Source: Paractinoplanes durhamensis
GTDB lineage: Bacteria; Actinomycetota; Actinomycetes; Mycobacteriales; Micromonosporaceae
DNA length: 64,000 nucleotides
Direction: 5' to 3'
Assembly: GCF_016862175.1 (NCBI RefSeq)
Contig: NZ_BOML01000038.1
Coordinates: 186,001-250,000, forward strand
Part shown: positions 38,306 through 46,775 of the stretch, piece after piece
How positions within the stretch are numbered: the first letter of the stretch is position 1
How the letters are laid out: the number at the start of each line of letters is the position of its first letter
Program-made: the position numbers and the translations under genes
The notes under the pieces: model-generated
Told to the model about the DNA's origin: nothing
The model's database searches: none
What the model saw: only the letters and a program-made list of their open reading frames with translations

Positions 38306-38773
38306 TCAGCGCAGGGGTACCGATTCCACCATTTCCAGGAAGGTGCCGGGACCGCAGTACATCTTGACCTTGGCCGGTGCGGTTTTGATCCGGATTCGTG
38401 CGCCCTTGGCGAGTTTCGCACCGCCGGTGGCATGCAACGCGTACACCTTGCCGTCGTCGGTTTCCAGGCCGTAGCACGGACCGGAACTGTCGCCGGTGAC
38501 CGTGCCCACCACCCAGTCGGTGGCCTTGATCTGGTCCGTCGGGCCCTTCGGCGGGCCGCTGGTCAGCGGGCTGACCGGAATGGCCGTCGAGGTCGACGAC
38601 CGCGCCGCAGCTGGGGAAGAGGCGGTCGGCGCCGCCAAAGACGGCGCCGCTGACGACGCCGCTGACGACGTGGCCGGCGTCGTGGACGAAGGAAGAGACG
38701 TAGGGGTGGCCTGAGCGCCGCACCCACCCAGCGCGACCGTTGCCATCGCCGCGACCACCAGCTTGCCGTTCAT
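38306..38773 (-). CDS. Lipoprotein, paralogue of the previous
   Basis: 155 residues. ATG 38773 follows GGAGGTGCTG. Lipobox ALGGC is followed by a Ser/Thr/Ala linker and a domain WVVGTVTGDSSGPCYGL, AKLAKGARIRIKTAP, KMYCGPG that aligns with its neighbour 47 bases downstream. The conserved pair of cysteines suggests one disulphide. A tandem duplication with divergent linkers; role unknown. Confidence 0.75.
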   Translation of the reverse strand: MNGKLVVAAMATVALGGCGAQATPTSLPSSTTPATSSAASSAAPSLAAPTASSPAAARSSTSTAIPVSPLTSGPPKGPTDQIKATDWVVGTVTGDSSGPCYGLETDDGKVYALHATGGAKLAKGARIRIKTAPAKVKMYCGPGTFLEMVESVPLR

Positions 38774-38835
38774 CAGCACCTCCAGAGCGTTCCGATCAGA
38801 CGCGCCGGACGTGCCCGACGTTCCCGCCAAAAGGG

Positions 38836-38867
38836 CAGCGCCCGGGGAGTGAACTCCCCGGGCGCTG
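38836..38867 (-). terminator. Terminator of the M6 protease gene
   Basis: A 15-bp perfect stem, outer arms CAGCGCCCGGGGAGT and ACTCCCCGGGCGCTG, with a 2-base spacer. On the minus strand it is followed by CCCTTTTGG. Confidence 0.85.
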
Positions 38868-38883
38868 TGGTGAACGTGCGAAA

Positions 38884-41253
38884 TCAGGAAACCGCGACCG
38901 TCATCGACGTGCCGCTCTGGCTGACGACGCCGATCTTCACACCGACCTTGGGCAGCTTGACGCCCTGGTTGGGCAGCGCGTCGTAGTAGTACGTCCCCTT
39001 GTCGTTGAAGACCGGGTTGCCGAGCTGCGGCCAGACCACCGAGGGCTTGCCGTCCACGTGCAGCAGCATGCCGTCGGTCGGGTACAGGCTGAACGGAGCG
39101 TCATAGACCTGGACACGGGACCGGAACGGAACACCGTTGACGTTGTTGAACGGCTTCGGGTGCGCGTCGATGTAGAGGTTGCGACCCTCACCCGGGTGCT
39201 CGTTGGTGTTGTTGTCGGCCTGCGAGGTGTCCCAGTACGAGATCAGCAGACCGGTCTGGTAGTTGTAGTGCTCCACCCAGTCCGGCTTCGTGGACGGCCA
39301 GCCGAAGTTGTACGGGCCGGTCGCCAGGTACTTGTCGTACGAGGTGTAGCTGCGGTTGCCCGCGATGTAGAAGTGGTCGAACTGGTTGGTGACGCTCGAA
39401 CCAACGACCGTCCAGCCCGCGAGGGTCCAGGTCGGCGTGGTCTCGGCACCGTCGGTCGACACGACCGCGCCGTCCGCGGTGACCGTGAGCTCGTCGCCGA
39501 AGAAGCCGCCGGACGAGACACCACCGTCGGTGATGTAGTGCAGGCGGAACTTGATCGCCTTGCCCGCGTACGCGTCGAGCGGGATCGAGATGTCCTTCCA
39601 CGCGCCGCCCGAGTCACCGGTCAGCGCCGGCACGTCGCTCGAGTCGACCGGCAGCGGAGCACCGTCGACGGTGCCGTTCAGCGGCGTCCAGGTGGCACCG
39701 TTGTCGGCCGACGCCTCGAAGTAGAGGTAGTCGTAGTCCTGCTCGATGTTGTAGCGGCCCTTGACGCCGAAACTGCCGCTGGTCTTGCCGGTCAGGTCGA
39801 TGTCCTTGGTCGCGCTGGTGTTCAGCCCGTCCGCGTTGCCGGAGAAGTACTGCTTGGTGCCGGCGAACGGCGCCCCGAGGTCGGTGGTCACCGACTTCTT
39901 CGGCAGGTTCACCACCACGGCCTGCGACTTCTTGGTGTTGAACTCTTCCGGGCCGAGCTGGACGACCTTCTTCGTACCGGCGTCCACCGCGGTGTAGTTG
40001 AGCCAGCCGAGCTGCAGCTTGTTCCAGGCACCGAGGTCACCCGGGTGGGTACCGATGGCCTGGTCGCCGGCCGCGCCGAGACGGCTCTGCGCCATCAGCG
40101 TCCAGTACTCGCTGTTGTTGTCACCGAGGCCGCTGGTGTCGTAGTCGTCCGGCAGGCCGAGGTCGTGGGTGTACTCGTGCACGAAGACGCTCAGGCCGCC
40201 GTTCTCCGGCTGGATGGTGTAGTCACCGATCCAGATGCCGGAGTTGCCGATCTGGGTGCCGCCGAGCAGGTTGCCCGCCGGGCCCGCGGTGCCCTGCAGC
40301 GTCGAGTACGCGTACCACCGGTGGCTCCAGATCGCGTCCTCACCCTGCTGCGGGTCACCGTCGGCCTGGTCGCCGCCGGCGTGCACGATCTGGAAGTGGT
40401 CGATGTAGCCGTCCGGCTCGTTGAAGTCGCCGTCACCGTCGTAGTCGTACCGGTCGTACTGGTCGAACGACTTCAGGTCGGCGGTGATGTCGGCCTGCGA
40501 GCGGCCGGCCGCCTCCTGCTCGGCGACCCACTTGTTGGCGGCGTCCCGGACCAGCGCCCACACGTTGGTGCAGACGTGGCTTCCGCAGACGTCCCGGCCG
40601 TAGCGGGCCTCGTTGTACTGCACCTTCACCCAGTCGGTGACCTCGCCGTCGACGCTGTACCGACCGGAGGACTGCGACTCGAAGTACTTCTTGACCGACT
40701 CGGTGTCCTTACCGGCCCCGAAGTACAGGTTGCGGTAGTAATCGGCCGAGTAGTCCGACTGCCAGACCGTCGAGTTGTCCTTGGTGCGGTCCGGCTGCGG
40801 GATCTGGTTGTTCAGGGGACCCTCGAACGTGGACGGACCGGCCGTGGCCGGATCCGAGTCGACGTCGGGGTAGCTGGGGTGCCGGTCGTTGCCGAACTCG
40901 GCCAGGATCACGAAGATCCGGTCGGTGCGCTGATTGTCGAGCTCGACGTACTGGTCCTTGCCGTGCTTACCGGGACCACCCTTGGTGTGCCCGACCTTGA
41001 CGACCTTGCTGCCGTTCTTGGTGACCGGCTTGGCCTTGCCGCTGACCACATCGGACACGGCCTGCTCGCGCAGGGCGCGGCGCTTGTCCTCCAGCGGGTT
41101 GGGGAGATCGTCGATCTGGGCGGACGACTTCTCGCTGGAACTCGCCACCGGAGCCGGGTCAACCGGTGGTGCCGCCTGGGCCACCGCGGGGAGCATTACT
41201 CCGACGCTGGTGACCATCGCGGCGCCGAGTAGTCCTGCGACCACCTTGCGCAC
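38884..41253 (-). CDS. Secreted immune inhibitor A-type M6 metalloprotease
   Basis: 789 residues. Signal peptide VRKVVAGLLGAAMV to AVAQA, a pro-region, then the M6 domain with FVHEYTHDLGLPDDYD: HExxH plus the following aspartate bind zinc. Calcium-type YDYDGDGDFNEPDG precedes it. Later parts (WTPLNGTVDG, FRLHYITDGG, VEHYNYQTGLLISYWD) match the immune inhibitor A C-terminal MAM-like region. GTG 41253 or the adjacent GTG 41256 follows GGAGG. Probably an extracellular protease. Monocistronic, with its own terminator. Confidence 0.92.
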   Translation of the reverse strand: MRKVVAGLLGAAMVTSVGVMLPAVAQAAPPVDPAPVASSSEKSSAQIDDLPNPLEDKRRALREQAVSDVVSGKAKPVTKNGSKVVKVGHTKGGPGKHGKDQYVELDNQRTDRIFVILAEFGNDRHPSYPDVDSDPATAGPSTFEGPLNNQIPQPDRTKDNSTVWQSDYSADYYRNLYFGAGKDTESVKKYFESQSSGRYSVDGEVTDWVKVQYNEARYGRDVCGSHVCTNVWALVRDAANKWVAEQEAAGRSQADITADLKSFDQYDRYDYDGDGDFNEPDGYIDHFQIVHAGGDQADGDPQQGEDAIWSHRWYAYSTLQGTAGPAGNLLGGTQIGNSGIWIGDYTIQPENGGLSVFVHEYTHDLGLPDDYDTSGLGDNNSEYWTLMAQSRLGAAGDQAIGTHPGDLGAWNKLQLGWLNYTAVDAGTKKVVQLGPEEFNTKKSQAVVVNLPKKSVTTDLGAPFAGTKQYFSGNADGLNTSATKDIDLTGKTSGSFGVKGRYNIEQDYDYLYFEASADNGATWTPLNGTVDGAPLPVDSSDVPALTGDSGGAWKDISIPLDAYAGKAIKFRLHYITDGGVSSGGFFGDELTVTADGAVVSTDGAETTPTWTLAGWTVVGSSVTNQFDHFYIAGNRSYTSYDKYLATGPYNFGWPSTKPDWVEHYNYQTGLLISYWDTSQADNNTNEHPGEGRNLYIDAHPKPFNNVNGVPFRSRVQVYDAPFSLYPTDGMLLHVDGKPSVVWPQLGNPVFNDKGTYYYDALPNQGVKLPKVGVKIGVVSQSGTSMTVAVS

Positions 41254-41438
41254 CACGCATACCTCCGTTATATGGCCGGGCGCTGGGGTAGGCCCGGCAT
41301 AAAAAACGGCCCCGGGGTTCGGAGCTAGAGGTAAACGTATGCAAACACAACGATGGAAGAAGAGTGCACAGCGAATCGATAGCGATCGGTTATGTGTTAT
41401 GGCCTGAACATAATGTCGAGACCGGCAAAAAGGGCAGA

Positions 41439-41467
41439 GGCCGGTGACGCTTTGCACGTCACCGGCC
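41439..41467 (-). terminator. Terminator of acs
   Basis: GGCCGGTGACG pairs with CGTCACCGGCC (11 bp, 7-base loop). On the minus strand a CCCTTTTTG run follows 4 bases later. Confidence 0.8.
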
Positions 41468-41485
41468 CTTGTCGCCCGAATTAGA

Positions 41486-43474
41486 TCAGTCTTCGGTCTT
41501 TGCCGACTTCATCCCGGCGGAGATCAGGTCCATGACCGCGGAATCCTGCAGTGTGGTCACGTCACCGAGCGAGCGGCGCTCGGCCACGTCCTTCAGTAGC
41601 CGCCGCATGATCTTGCCGGACCGGGTCTTCGGCAGCTCGGCCACCAGCATGATCTGGCGCGGCTTGGCGATCGGCCCGAGCTTCTTCGCCACGTGATTAC
41701 GCAGGTCGACGTTGAGCTGTTCGCCGGCTTCCCCGGAAGTGTCCACATTGCCGCGAGGGATCACGAACGCCACGATCGCCTGGCCGGTGGTCGGATCGGT
41801 CGCGCCCACCACCGCGGACTCGGCCACCGACGGGTGCGACACCAGGGCCGACTCCACCTCGGTGGTGGAGATGTTGTGACCCGAGATGAGCATGACGTCG
41901 TCGACCCGGCCGAGCAGCCAGATAGAGCCGTCCTCGTCGCGCTTCGCGCCGTCCCCGGCGAAGTAGATCCACTCGTCACCCTGCCCGGCGCCCGCACCGA
42001 ACCGCGACCAGTAGGTGTCGAGGAACCGCTTGTCGTCGCCCCAGATGGTGCGCAGCATCGACGGCCACGGCTCGCGCAGCACCAGGAAGCCACCGCCGCC
42101 GTTCGGCACCGACTCGGCGGTGTCGTCGACCACGTCGGCCGAGATGCCCGGCAGCGGCGTCATGGCCGAACCCGGCTTCGACGCGGTCACGCCCGGCAGC
42201 GGCGAGATCATCACGGCGCCGGTCTCGGTCTGCCACCAGGTGTCCACCACCGGGGTGTTGTCGTGGCCGATGTTCTTCCGGTACCAGATCCAGGCCTCCG
42301 GGTTGATCGGCTCGCCGACGCTGCCCAGGATGCGCAGCGACGACAGGTCGTAGCCGGCCGGGATGTCGTCGCCCCACTTCATCATCGTGCGGATCAGGGT
42401 GGGCGCGGTGTAGAGGATCGACACCTTGTACTTGTCGACGATCTGCCAGAACCGGTCGCGGCCCGGGGTGTCCGGCGTGCCCTCGTACATCACCTGGGTG
42501 GCGCCGTTGGAGAGCGGGCCGTAGACGATGTAGGAGTGCCCGGTGACCCAGCCGATGTCGGCCGTGCACCAGTAGACGTCGGTCTCCGGCTTCAGGTCGA
42601 AGACCGCGTTGTGGGTGTAGGAGGTCTGGGTCAGGTAGCCGCCGGTGGTGTGCAGGATGCCCTTCGGCTTACCGGTGGTGCCCGACGTGTAGAGGATGAA
42701 CAGCGGGTGCTCCGAGTCGAACGGCTGCGCCTTGTGCTCCGGGCTCGCCTGCTCGACGGTCTCGTGCCACCACTTGTCCTTGTCGGTCCACGCGACGTCC
42801 TCGCCGGTGCGGCGCACCACCAGAACGTTCTCGATGCTCGGGCACACCGCGACGGCCTCGTCGACGGTCGGCTTGAGCGCCGAGGGCTTGCCCCGCCGGT
42901 AACCGCCGTCGGCGGTGATGACCAGCTTGGCGTCGGCGTCCTGGATCCGGGTGGAGAGCGCGTCGACCGAGAAACCGCCGAAGACGACGCTGTGCGTGGC
43001 GCCGATCCGGGCGCAGGCCAGCATCGCGACCGCGGCCTCCGGGATCATCGGCAGGTAGATCGCCACCCGGTCGCCGGCGCCGACCCCGAGCTCGGTGAGC
43101 GTGTTGGCCGCCTGGCTGACCGACTTGAGCAGGTCGGCGTAGGTGATCGTGCGGGTGTCGCCGGGCTCGCCCTCCCAGTGGATGGCGACCTTGTCACCGT
43201 TGCCGGCCTCGACGTGCCGGTCGACGCAGTTGTAGGCGACGTTCAGCTCGCCACCGATGAACCACTTCGCGAACGGCGGGTTCGACCAGTCGAGGACCTC
43301 GTCCCAGGGCTTGGCCCAGGTGAGGCGCTCGGCCTGCTTCGCCCAGTAGGCGAGGCGGTCGGCGGCGGCTTCCTCGTACTCGGCTGCCTTGATGTTGGCG
43401 TTCGCGGCGAGCTGCTCCGGCGGAGGGAACTGCCGCGTCTCCGAGTAAAGGTTCTCCAGGGTCCTGTCGCTCAT
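41486..43474 (-). CDS. acs: Acetyl-coenzyme A synthetase
   Basis: 662 residues, an AMP-forming enzyme that activates acetate to acetyl-CoA. ILYTSGTTGKPKGI is the P-loop, WWQTETG the adenylation core motif A5, YFAGDGAKRDEDG A7, and LPKTRSGKIMRR contains the lysine that is acetylated to control the enzyme in other bacteria. Length is typical. AGGAG lies 8 bases before ATG. A terminator follows. Confidence 0.96.
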   Translation of the reverse strand: MSDRTLENLYSETRQFPPPEQLAANANIKAAEYEEAAADRLAYWAKQAERLTWAKPWDEVLDWSNPPFAKWFIGGELNVAYNCVDRHVEAGNGDKVAIHWEGEPGDTRTITYADLLKSVSQAANTLTELGVGAGDRVAIYLPMIPEAAVAMLACARIGATHSVVFGGFSVDALSTRIQDADAKLVITADGGYRRGKPSALKPTVDEAVAVCPSIENVLVVRRTGEDVAWTDKDKWWHETVEQASPEHKAQPFDSEHPLFILYTSGTTGKPKGILHTTGGYLTQTSYTHNAVFDLKPETDVYWCTADIGWVTGHSYIVYGPLSNGATQVMYEGTPDTPGRDRFWQIVDKYKVSILYTAPTLIRTMMKWGDDIPAGYDLSSLRILGSVGEPINPEAWIWYRKNIGHDNTPVVDTWWQTETGAVMISPLPGVTASKPGSAMTPLPGISADVVDDTAESVPNGGGGFLVLREPWPSMLRTIWGDDKRFLDTYWSRFGAGAGQGDEWIYFAGDGAKRDEDGSIWLLGRVDDVMLISGHNISTTEVESALVSHPSVAESAVVGATDPTTGQAIVAFVIPRGNVDTSGEAGEQLNVDLRNHVAKKLGPIAKPRQIMLVAELPKTRSGKIMRRLLKDVAERRSLGDVTTLQDSAVMDLISAGMKSAKTED

Positions 43475-43676
43475 GAGGGCGGCTCCTGTTCAAGGCATGA
43501 CCGGGGCTTCTTCGTTGCACACTAGTTCCGCCGGTGGGGCCCGGCGAGAATTGCGCACGGTAGCGCGCCCGATGGTGCGATAGGCGCGCTGGATGACAGG
43601 TTTGTGCTTGGTGCTGCGCGAATCTTGCCAGTTCCGAGCCGGTTTGCGCATCCCATGTTTCGGGTCTTTTACCGGT

Positions 43677-43688
43677 TACCGTGTTCGG
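43677..43688 (+). promoter_or_regulatory. Probable -10 box of a leaderless transcript
   Basis: TACCGT (43677-43682) ends 6 bases before GTG 43689 of the Fic-like gene. No ribosome site precedes that GTG, which fits a leaderless message. The -35 is poor. Confidence 0.35.
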
Positions 43689-44420
43689 GTGGACCCTCTC
43701 GCGCCTCTGCTTGATCTTGCCGACGTCGCCCCCGCCCTGGCCGGGGCCCGCGACCGGGTGGACGCCGCCATGCGGCACCGCGCGCTGCGCCGGCACGGCG
43801 GTCAGGTGGCCGCGGAAGCCAGCCTGCGGGCGGCGGTGGCGAGCGCCGCGCTCGAGGGCAACGCCTACGAGCTGGAGGAGGTCCGCGGCGGCACGGTCAC
43901 CGATCCGGTGCTGCAGGGCGCGCTGCGGGTCGCCGAGGGCATCGGCGGCCTGGTCGACATGTGGCCGCGGGCTCCGCGGCAGGCCCTCGCGAAGCTGCAC
44001 GTGCTCGCCGCCCGCGGTGTCGTGCCCGCCGCCGACCTGGGCCGGCTGACCAGTGGCGCCGAGCGCATCGACGCGCTGGCCGGCCTGGTCGCGGGCAACG
44101 ACCGGACCCCGCCGCTGCTGCTGGCCGCGATCGTCCACGCCGAGCTGATCACGTTGCGGCCCTTCGCGGGACCGGCCGGCGTGGTGGCCCGGGCCGCCGC
44201 CCGCCTCACCCTGATCAACCGTGGCTTCGACCCGAGAGGCCTGGTCGCGGTCGAGGTCGGGCATCGCGAGCGCGAGCCGGAATACGTCGGCTCGGCCGGC
44301 GCCTACGCCACCGGCACGCCGGACGGGGTTCGCTCGTGGCTGCGCCACTACGCCGCCGCGGTGACGGCCGCATCCGAGGAGATGACCCGCATCGGCGACG
44401 GCGTGTTGGCCGCCGCCTGA
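43689..44420 (+). CDS. Fic-like domain protein with degenerate active site
   Basis: 243 residues. AEASLRAAVASAALEGNAYE resembles the Fic-fold SxxSSxIEGN region, and HAELITLRPFAGPAGVVARA sits where Fic proteins have HPFxxGNGR. Here histidine is arginine and GNGR is PAGV, so AMP transfer is unlikely. The gene sits next to acs, as such a gene seems to in other actinomycetes. Older annotations call similar proteins oxidoreductases. Role unknown. Confidence 0.6.
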   Translation: MDPLAPLLDLADVAPALAGARDRVDAAMRHRALRRHGGQVAAEASLRAAVASAALEGNAYELEEVRGGTVTDPVLQGALRVAEGIGGLVDMWPRAPRQALAKLHVLAARGVVPAADLGRLTSGAERIDALAGLVAGNDRTPPLLLAAIVHAELITLRPFAGPAGVVARAAARLTLINRGFDPRGLVAVEVGHREREPEYVGSAGAYATGTPDGVRSWLRHYAAAVTAASEEMTRIGDGVLAAA

Positions 44421-44480
44421 TTGGTCAGACTTTGCTGCGGACCTGTCATCCGGCTACGAGCCGCTGGAATACTCGCTCGA

Positions 44481-44957
44481 GTGGACGAGACCTGGACCCG
44501 CCCTTACACTCCCGGGCCCGGCCGCTGGCTGGTGATCGCCTGGGAGGCCGCTGCGCTGGCCTTTCTGGCCTGGGTCACGATCCGTCAGTTCGAGCTGAGC
44601 GGCCACGGCGTCAAGCTGGTGGCCTGCACGCTGGCGGCCCTGTGGGTGCTCGGCGCCTACCGCATCCTCCAGATGGGCGCCTACGTCGGCGCCGCCGGTC
44701 TGCGCCTGCACGGCCTGCTGCGCTCACGCACGCTGAGCTGGCACGACATCACCCACGTGCGGCTGCATCGGGCCACCCACCGGATGGGTCCCTTCGAGAT
44801 CGAGTCCGGCATGACCGTGGTGATCGACCGCCGCGACGGCTCCACGATCAACACCGAGTTGTGGGCCAAGGGCGTCGACTTCCACGCCCGCCCGAGCCTC
44901 TTCCGCGCGGTCTACCAGGAGCTGCGCTCCCGTCACCGAGAAGCCCAAAACGCATAA
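44481..44957 (+). CDS. Membrane PH-like domain protein
   Basis: 158 residues. Two hydrophobic helices (WLVIAWEAAALAFLAWVTI, LVACTLAALWVLGAYRILQM) precede a compact domain (GLRLHGLLRSRTLSWHDITH, MTVVIDRRDGSTINTELW) like bacterial PH (YdbT-like) domains. GTG 44481 is the likely start; the upstream frame is non-coding in look. Function unknown. Confidence 0.7.
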   Translation: MDETWTRPYTPGPGRWLVIAWEAAALAFLAWVTIRQFELSGHGVKLVACTLAALWVLGAYRILQMGAYVGAAGLRLHGLLRSRTLSWHDITHVRLHRATHRMGPFEIESGMTVVIDRRDGSTINTELWAKGVDFHARPSLFRAVYQELRSRHREAQNA

Positions 44958-44965
44958 CACCATTG

Positions 44966-45054
44966 GAGTACGCGGTGGGATGAGTCCCCGCCGCTGCGCC
45001 ACGCCGGGTGCAACGCACCCTCCGCGCGCCGCTACCGGGCGGGCCCGGGACAAG
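44966..45054 (+). repeat. Left inverted-repeat arm (89 bp)
   Basis: Begins GAGTACGCGGTGGGATGAGT and ends GGGCCCGGGACAAG. Matches the reverse complement of 45552-45640 at 88 of 89 bases. Confidence 0.95.
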
Positions 45055-45477
45055 GGCAGAAATAGAGCCGGCGTCCCGCTAGGGGCGCCGGCTATGCGCG
45101 TCCATGCCGGGTTATCAAGCGTGCACCTGGGTCGTTGTCGACAGTCCACAAGCCTCTCGGCTGAGGTCCCGTCGCAACGTGCCTGCCGTGGCTGATCGCG
45201 CGTGGGTTCCCGGTGGCCGTGCACGAGGCCATCCGCAGCGACCGAGTGGCCGGTGCCGCCGAAGCTCGGGTATCCCCGCTCCTCGGCCTGCCTGTCTCCC
45301 GATCCCCTGGTCGGGCCCGACCTCTCGGTCGGTCTCTCCAGGTCTTCCGCATCAGGTCTCGCCGTTTCTTTCTACGCCCGTCGCGGCTTGATCGCCAGGC
45401 TTCAGCCCGGCAAATCTCGCTTTTCAGATTAGTCAGACCAAAGCCATTCGCCCAGCTCACTGCCTATGCATTTGCGT

Positions 45478-45569
45478 CCGAATCGGCCGCGAGACCGCCC
45501 ATGCCCTCGGCGAGGGACCGCCCGTGCTCTTGTCGCGGGCCCGCCCGTGCTCTTGTCGCGGGCCCGCCC
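45478..45569 (-). repeat. 23-bp tandem repeat, four units
   Basis: On the minus strand GGGCGGGCCCGCGACAAGAG plus CAC repeats perfectly twice (45569-45547, 45546-45524), then two degenerate units continue to 45478. The array overlaps the inner end of the right arm. Confidence 0.85.
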
Positions 45570-45640
45570 GGTAGCGGCGCGCGGAGGGTGCGTTGCACCC
45601 GGCGTGGCGCAGCGGCGGGGACTCATCCCACCGCGTACTC
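45552..45640 (-). repeat. Right inverted-repeat arm (89 bp)
   Basis: Reverse complement of the left arm with one difference (CCCGCGAC against CCCGGGAC near the inner end). Confidence 0.95.
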
Positions 45641-45669
45641 AAAGCGTTTCCTGGGCTTTGGAAAGCTCT

Positions 45670-46497
45670 TCAGGCGAGGGCTTTGGAACGGCGGTGGCGG
45701 GCGTAGAGGGCCAAGCCGATTACGGCGCCCACGCCGACGCCCAAGGCGGCGGCGACCGGGACGGCCGGGCGGTCGCGGAGGCGCTTTCCGACCGGAATCG
45801 GATTGCGGAACTCGAGAATCGGCCAGGCGTTTTCGATGGCGGCCCGGCGCAGGGCTCGATCGGGGTTCACCGCGCTCGGATAGCCCACCGCTTCGAGCAG
45901 CGGAAGGTCGCTCGCCGAATCGGAGTAGGCGTAGCAGTTGGCCAGGTTGTAGCCGCGGGTGGCGGCCAGCTCCGCGACGCCGACCACCTTGTTCGGCCCG
46001 GCCGCGTAGAACTCGATTTCGCCGCTGTATCGACCATCGACGATGCTCATTCGGGTGGCGATGACGTCGGTGATGCCGAGGAGCGCGCCGATCGGGCGGA
46101 CCATTTCGTCGCCGGACGCGGACACCAGCACGACATCGCGGCCGGCCGCCTGATGCTCGCTGATCAGCGTGGCTGCTTCGGCATAGACGTAAGGGTTGAT
46201 CAGCTCGTCGAGCGTTTCCGCGACGATCTGCTGCACCTGCTCGACCCGCCAGCCTTTGGTGAGCGCGGCGAGGTAGTCACGGGTGCGGGCCATCGCCTGT
46301 TCGTCGCTGCCGCCGCCCAGCCGGAACATCAGCTGTGCGTAAGCGGATTTGACGACATCCCGGCGGCTGATGAGGCCGTCACGATAGAACGGCCGTCCGA
46401 AAGCCAGCGCACTGGACTTCGCGATGACGGTCTTGTCGAGGTCGAAAAACGCGGCGCTGCGGCCCACGGGCCGAAAGTGTAGCCGGAAGTCGTTCAC
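45670..46497 (-). CDS. HAD-superfamily IB hydrolase with C-terminal membrane anchor
   Basis: 275 residues. FFDLDKTVIAKSS is HAD motif I (DxDxT), VLVSASGDEMV motif II, and YAYSDSASDLPLLEAVG motif IV, the SerB-like IB class. The last 30 residues hold a hydrophobic helix (VAAALGVGVGAVIGLALYA) and a basic end. GTG 46497 was chosen after GGGGACGG. The position next to a 6C RNA and an ssd gene matches the mycobacterial Rv3661 neighbourhood. Substrate unknown. Confidence 0.85.
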   Translation of the reverse strand: MNDFRLHFRPVGRSAAFFDLDKTVIAKSSALAFGRPFYRDGLISRRDVVKSAYAQLMFRLGGGSDEQAMARTRDYLAALTKGWRVEQVQQIVAETLDELINPYVYAEAATLISEHQAAGRDVVLVSASGDEMVRPIGALLGITDVIATRMSIVDGRYSGEIEFYAAGPNKVVGVAELAATRGYNLANCYAYSDSASDLPLLEAVGYPSAVNPDRALRRAAIENAWPILEFRNPIPVGKRLRDRPAVPVAAALGVGVGAVIGLALYARHRRSKALA

Positions 46498-46626
46498 CGC
46501 CGCCGTCCCCGGCGCGTCACGGGGGCGATGGTGACGCGCTGTGAAATCGGTCAGAGGGGCAGCACGTTCGCACTGAGCCACAATCGGTACTCGACGGGTG
46601 CGGTTCCGTGAGGCATGCTAGTGCTG

Positions 46627-46654
46627 TTGCGATCGGGATTCATGTTGCTACCGT
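46627..46654 (+). promoter_or_regulatory. Promoter of the 6C RNA
   Basis: TTGCGA (46627-46632) and TACCGT (46649-46654) with 16-base spacing, placing the start near 46661, just before the 6C hairpins. Confidence 0.5.
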
Positions 46655-46660
46655 CGCGTT

Positions 46661-46775
46661 CCACCACCTGAACCCTCGGTGATTGCGCCCCCCGCGATCA
46701 CCGAGCCGATTCGGCTCGACCCCCCCGGAGCCGAATCCTCGGACGGCCCCCGTCTCCCCCGACGGGGGTCGTTCC
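46661..46775 (+). ncRNA. 6C small RNA (B11-like)
   Basis: Two hairpins with cytosine-rich loops, the defining 6C architecture. The 12-bp stem CTCGGTGATTGC / GCGATCACCGAG (46675-46705) has a loop of G plus six C. The 10-bp stem GATTCGGCTC / GAGCCGAATC (46708-46737) has a loop with seven C. A third hairpin, CCCCCGTC / GACGGGGG (46747-46768), acts as terminator. Known 6C RNAs (B11 of Mycobacterium, and one in Streptomyces) act on G-rich mRNA sites and lie, as here, between a HAD gene and an ssd/tad gene. Ends are inferred from the promoter and terminator. Confidence 0.88.

Larger units (their letters stand above)
44966..45640. mobile_element. 675-bp cassette with 89-bp inverted-repeat ends
   Basis: Two 89-base arms in opposite orientation, differing at one base, flank 497 bases with no convincing gene. 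Inside are an 8-bp hairpin (AGCCGGCG at 45067 with CGCCGGCT ending near 45094) and, next to the right arm, four 23-base tandem units. No transposase, no target duplication. It could be a non-autonomous mobile element (MITE-like), a duplicated intergenic repeat, or a recombination product. Confidence 0.5.

Noticed and set aside
38740..41232. Plus-strand frame of about 830 codons opposite the M6 protease
   Set aside because: The minus strand has a signal peptide, zinc motif and terminator. The plus frame is a shadow.
45067..45094. Terminator at the hairpin AGCCGGCG/CGCCGGCT
   Set aside because: No T-run on the plus strand, and on the minus strand there is no gene upstream to terminate.
45055..45551. 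Protein-coding gene inside the inverted-repeat cassette
   Set aside because: Frames of 60-120 codons are Arg/Pro-rich, lack ribosome sites and motifs, and run into the repeat arms.
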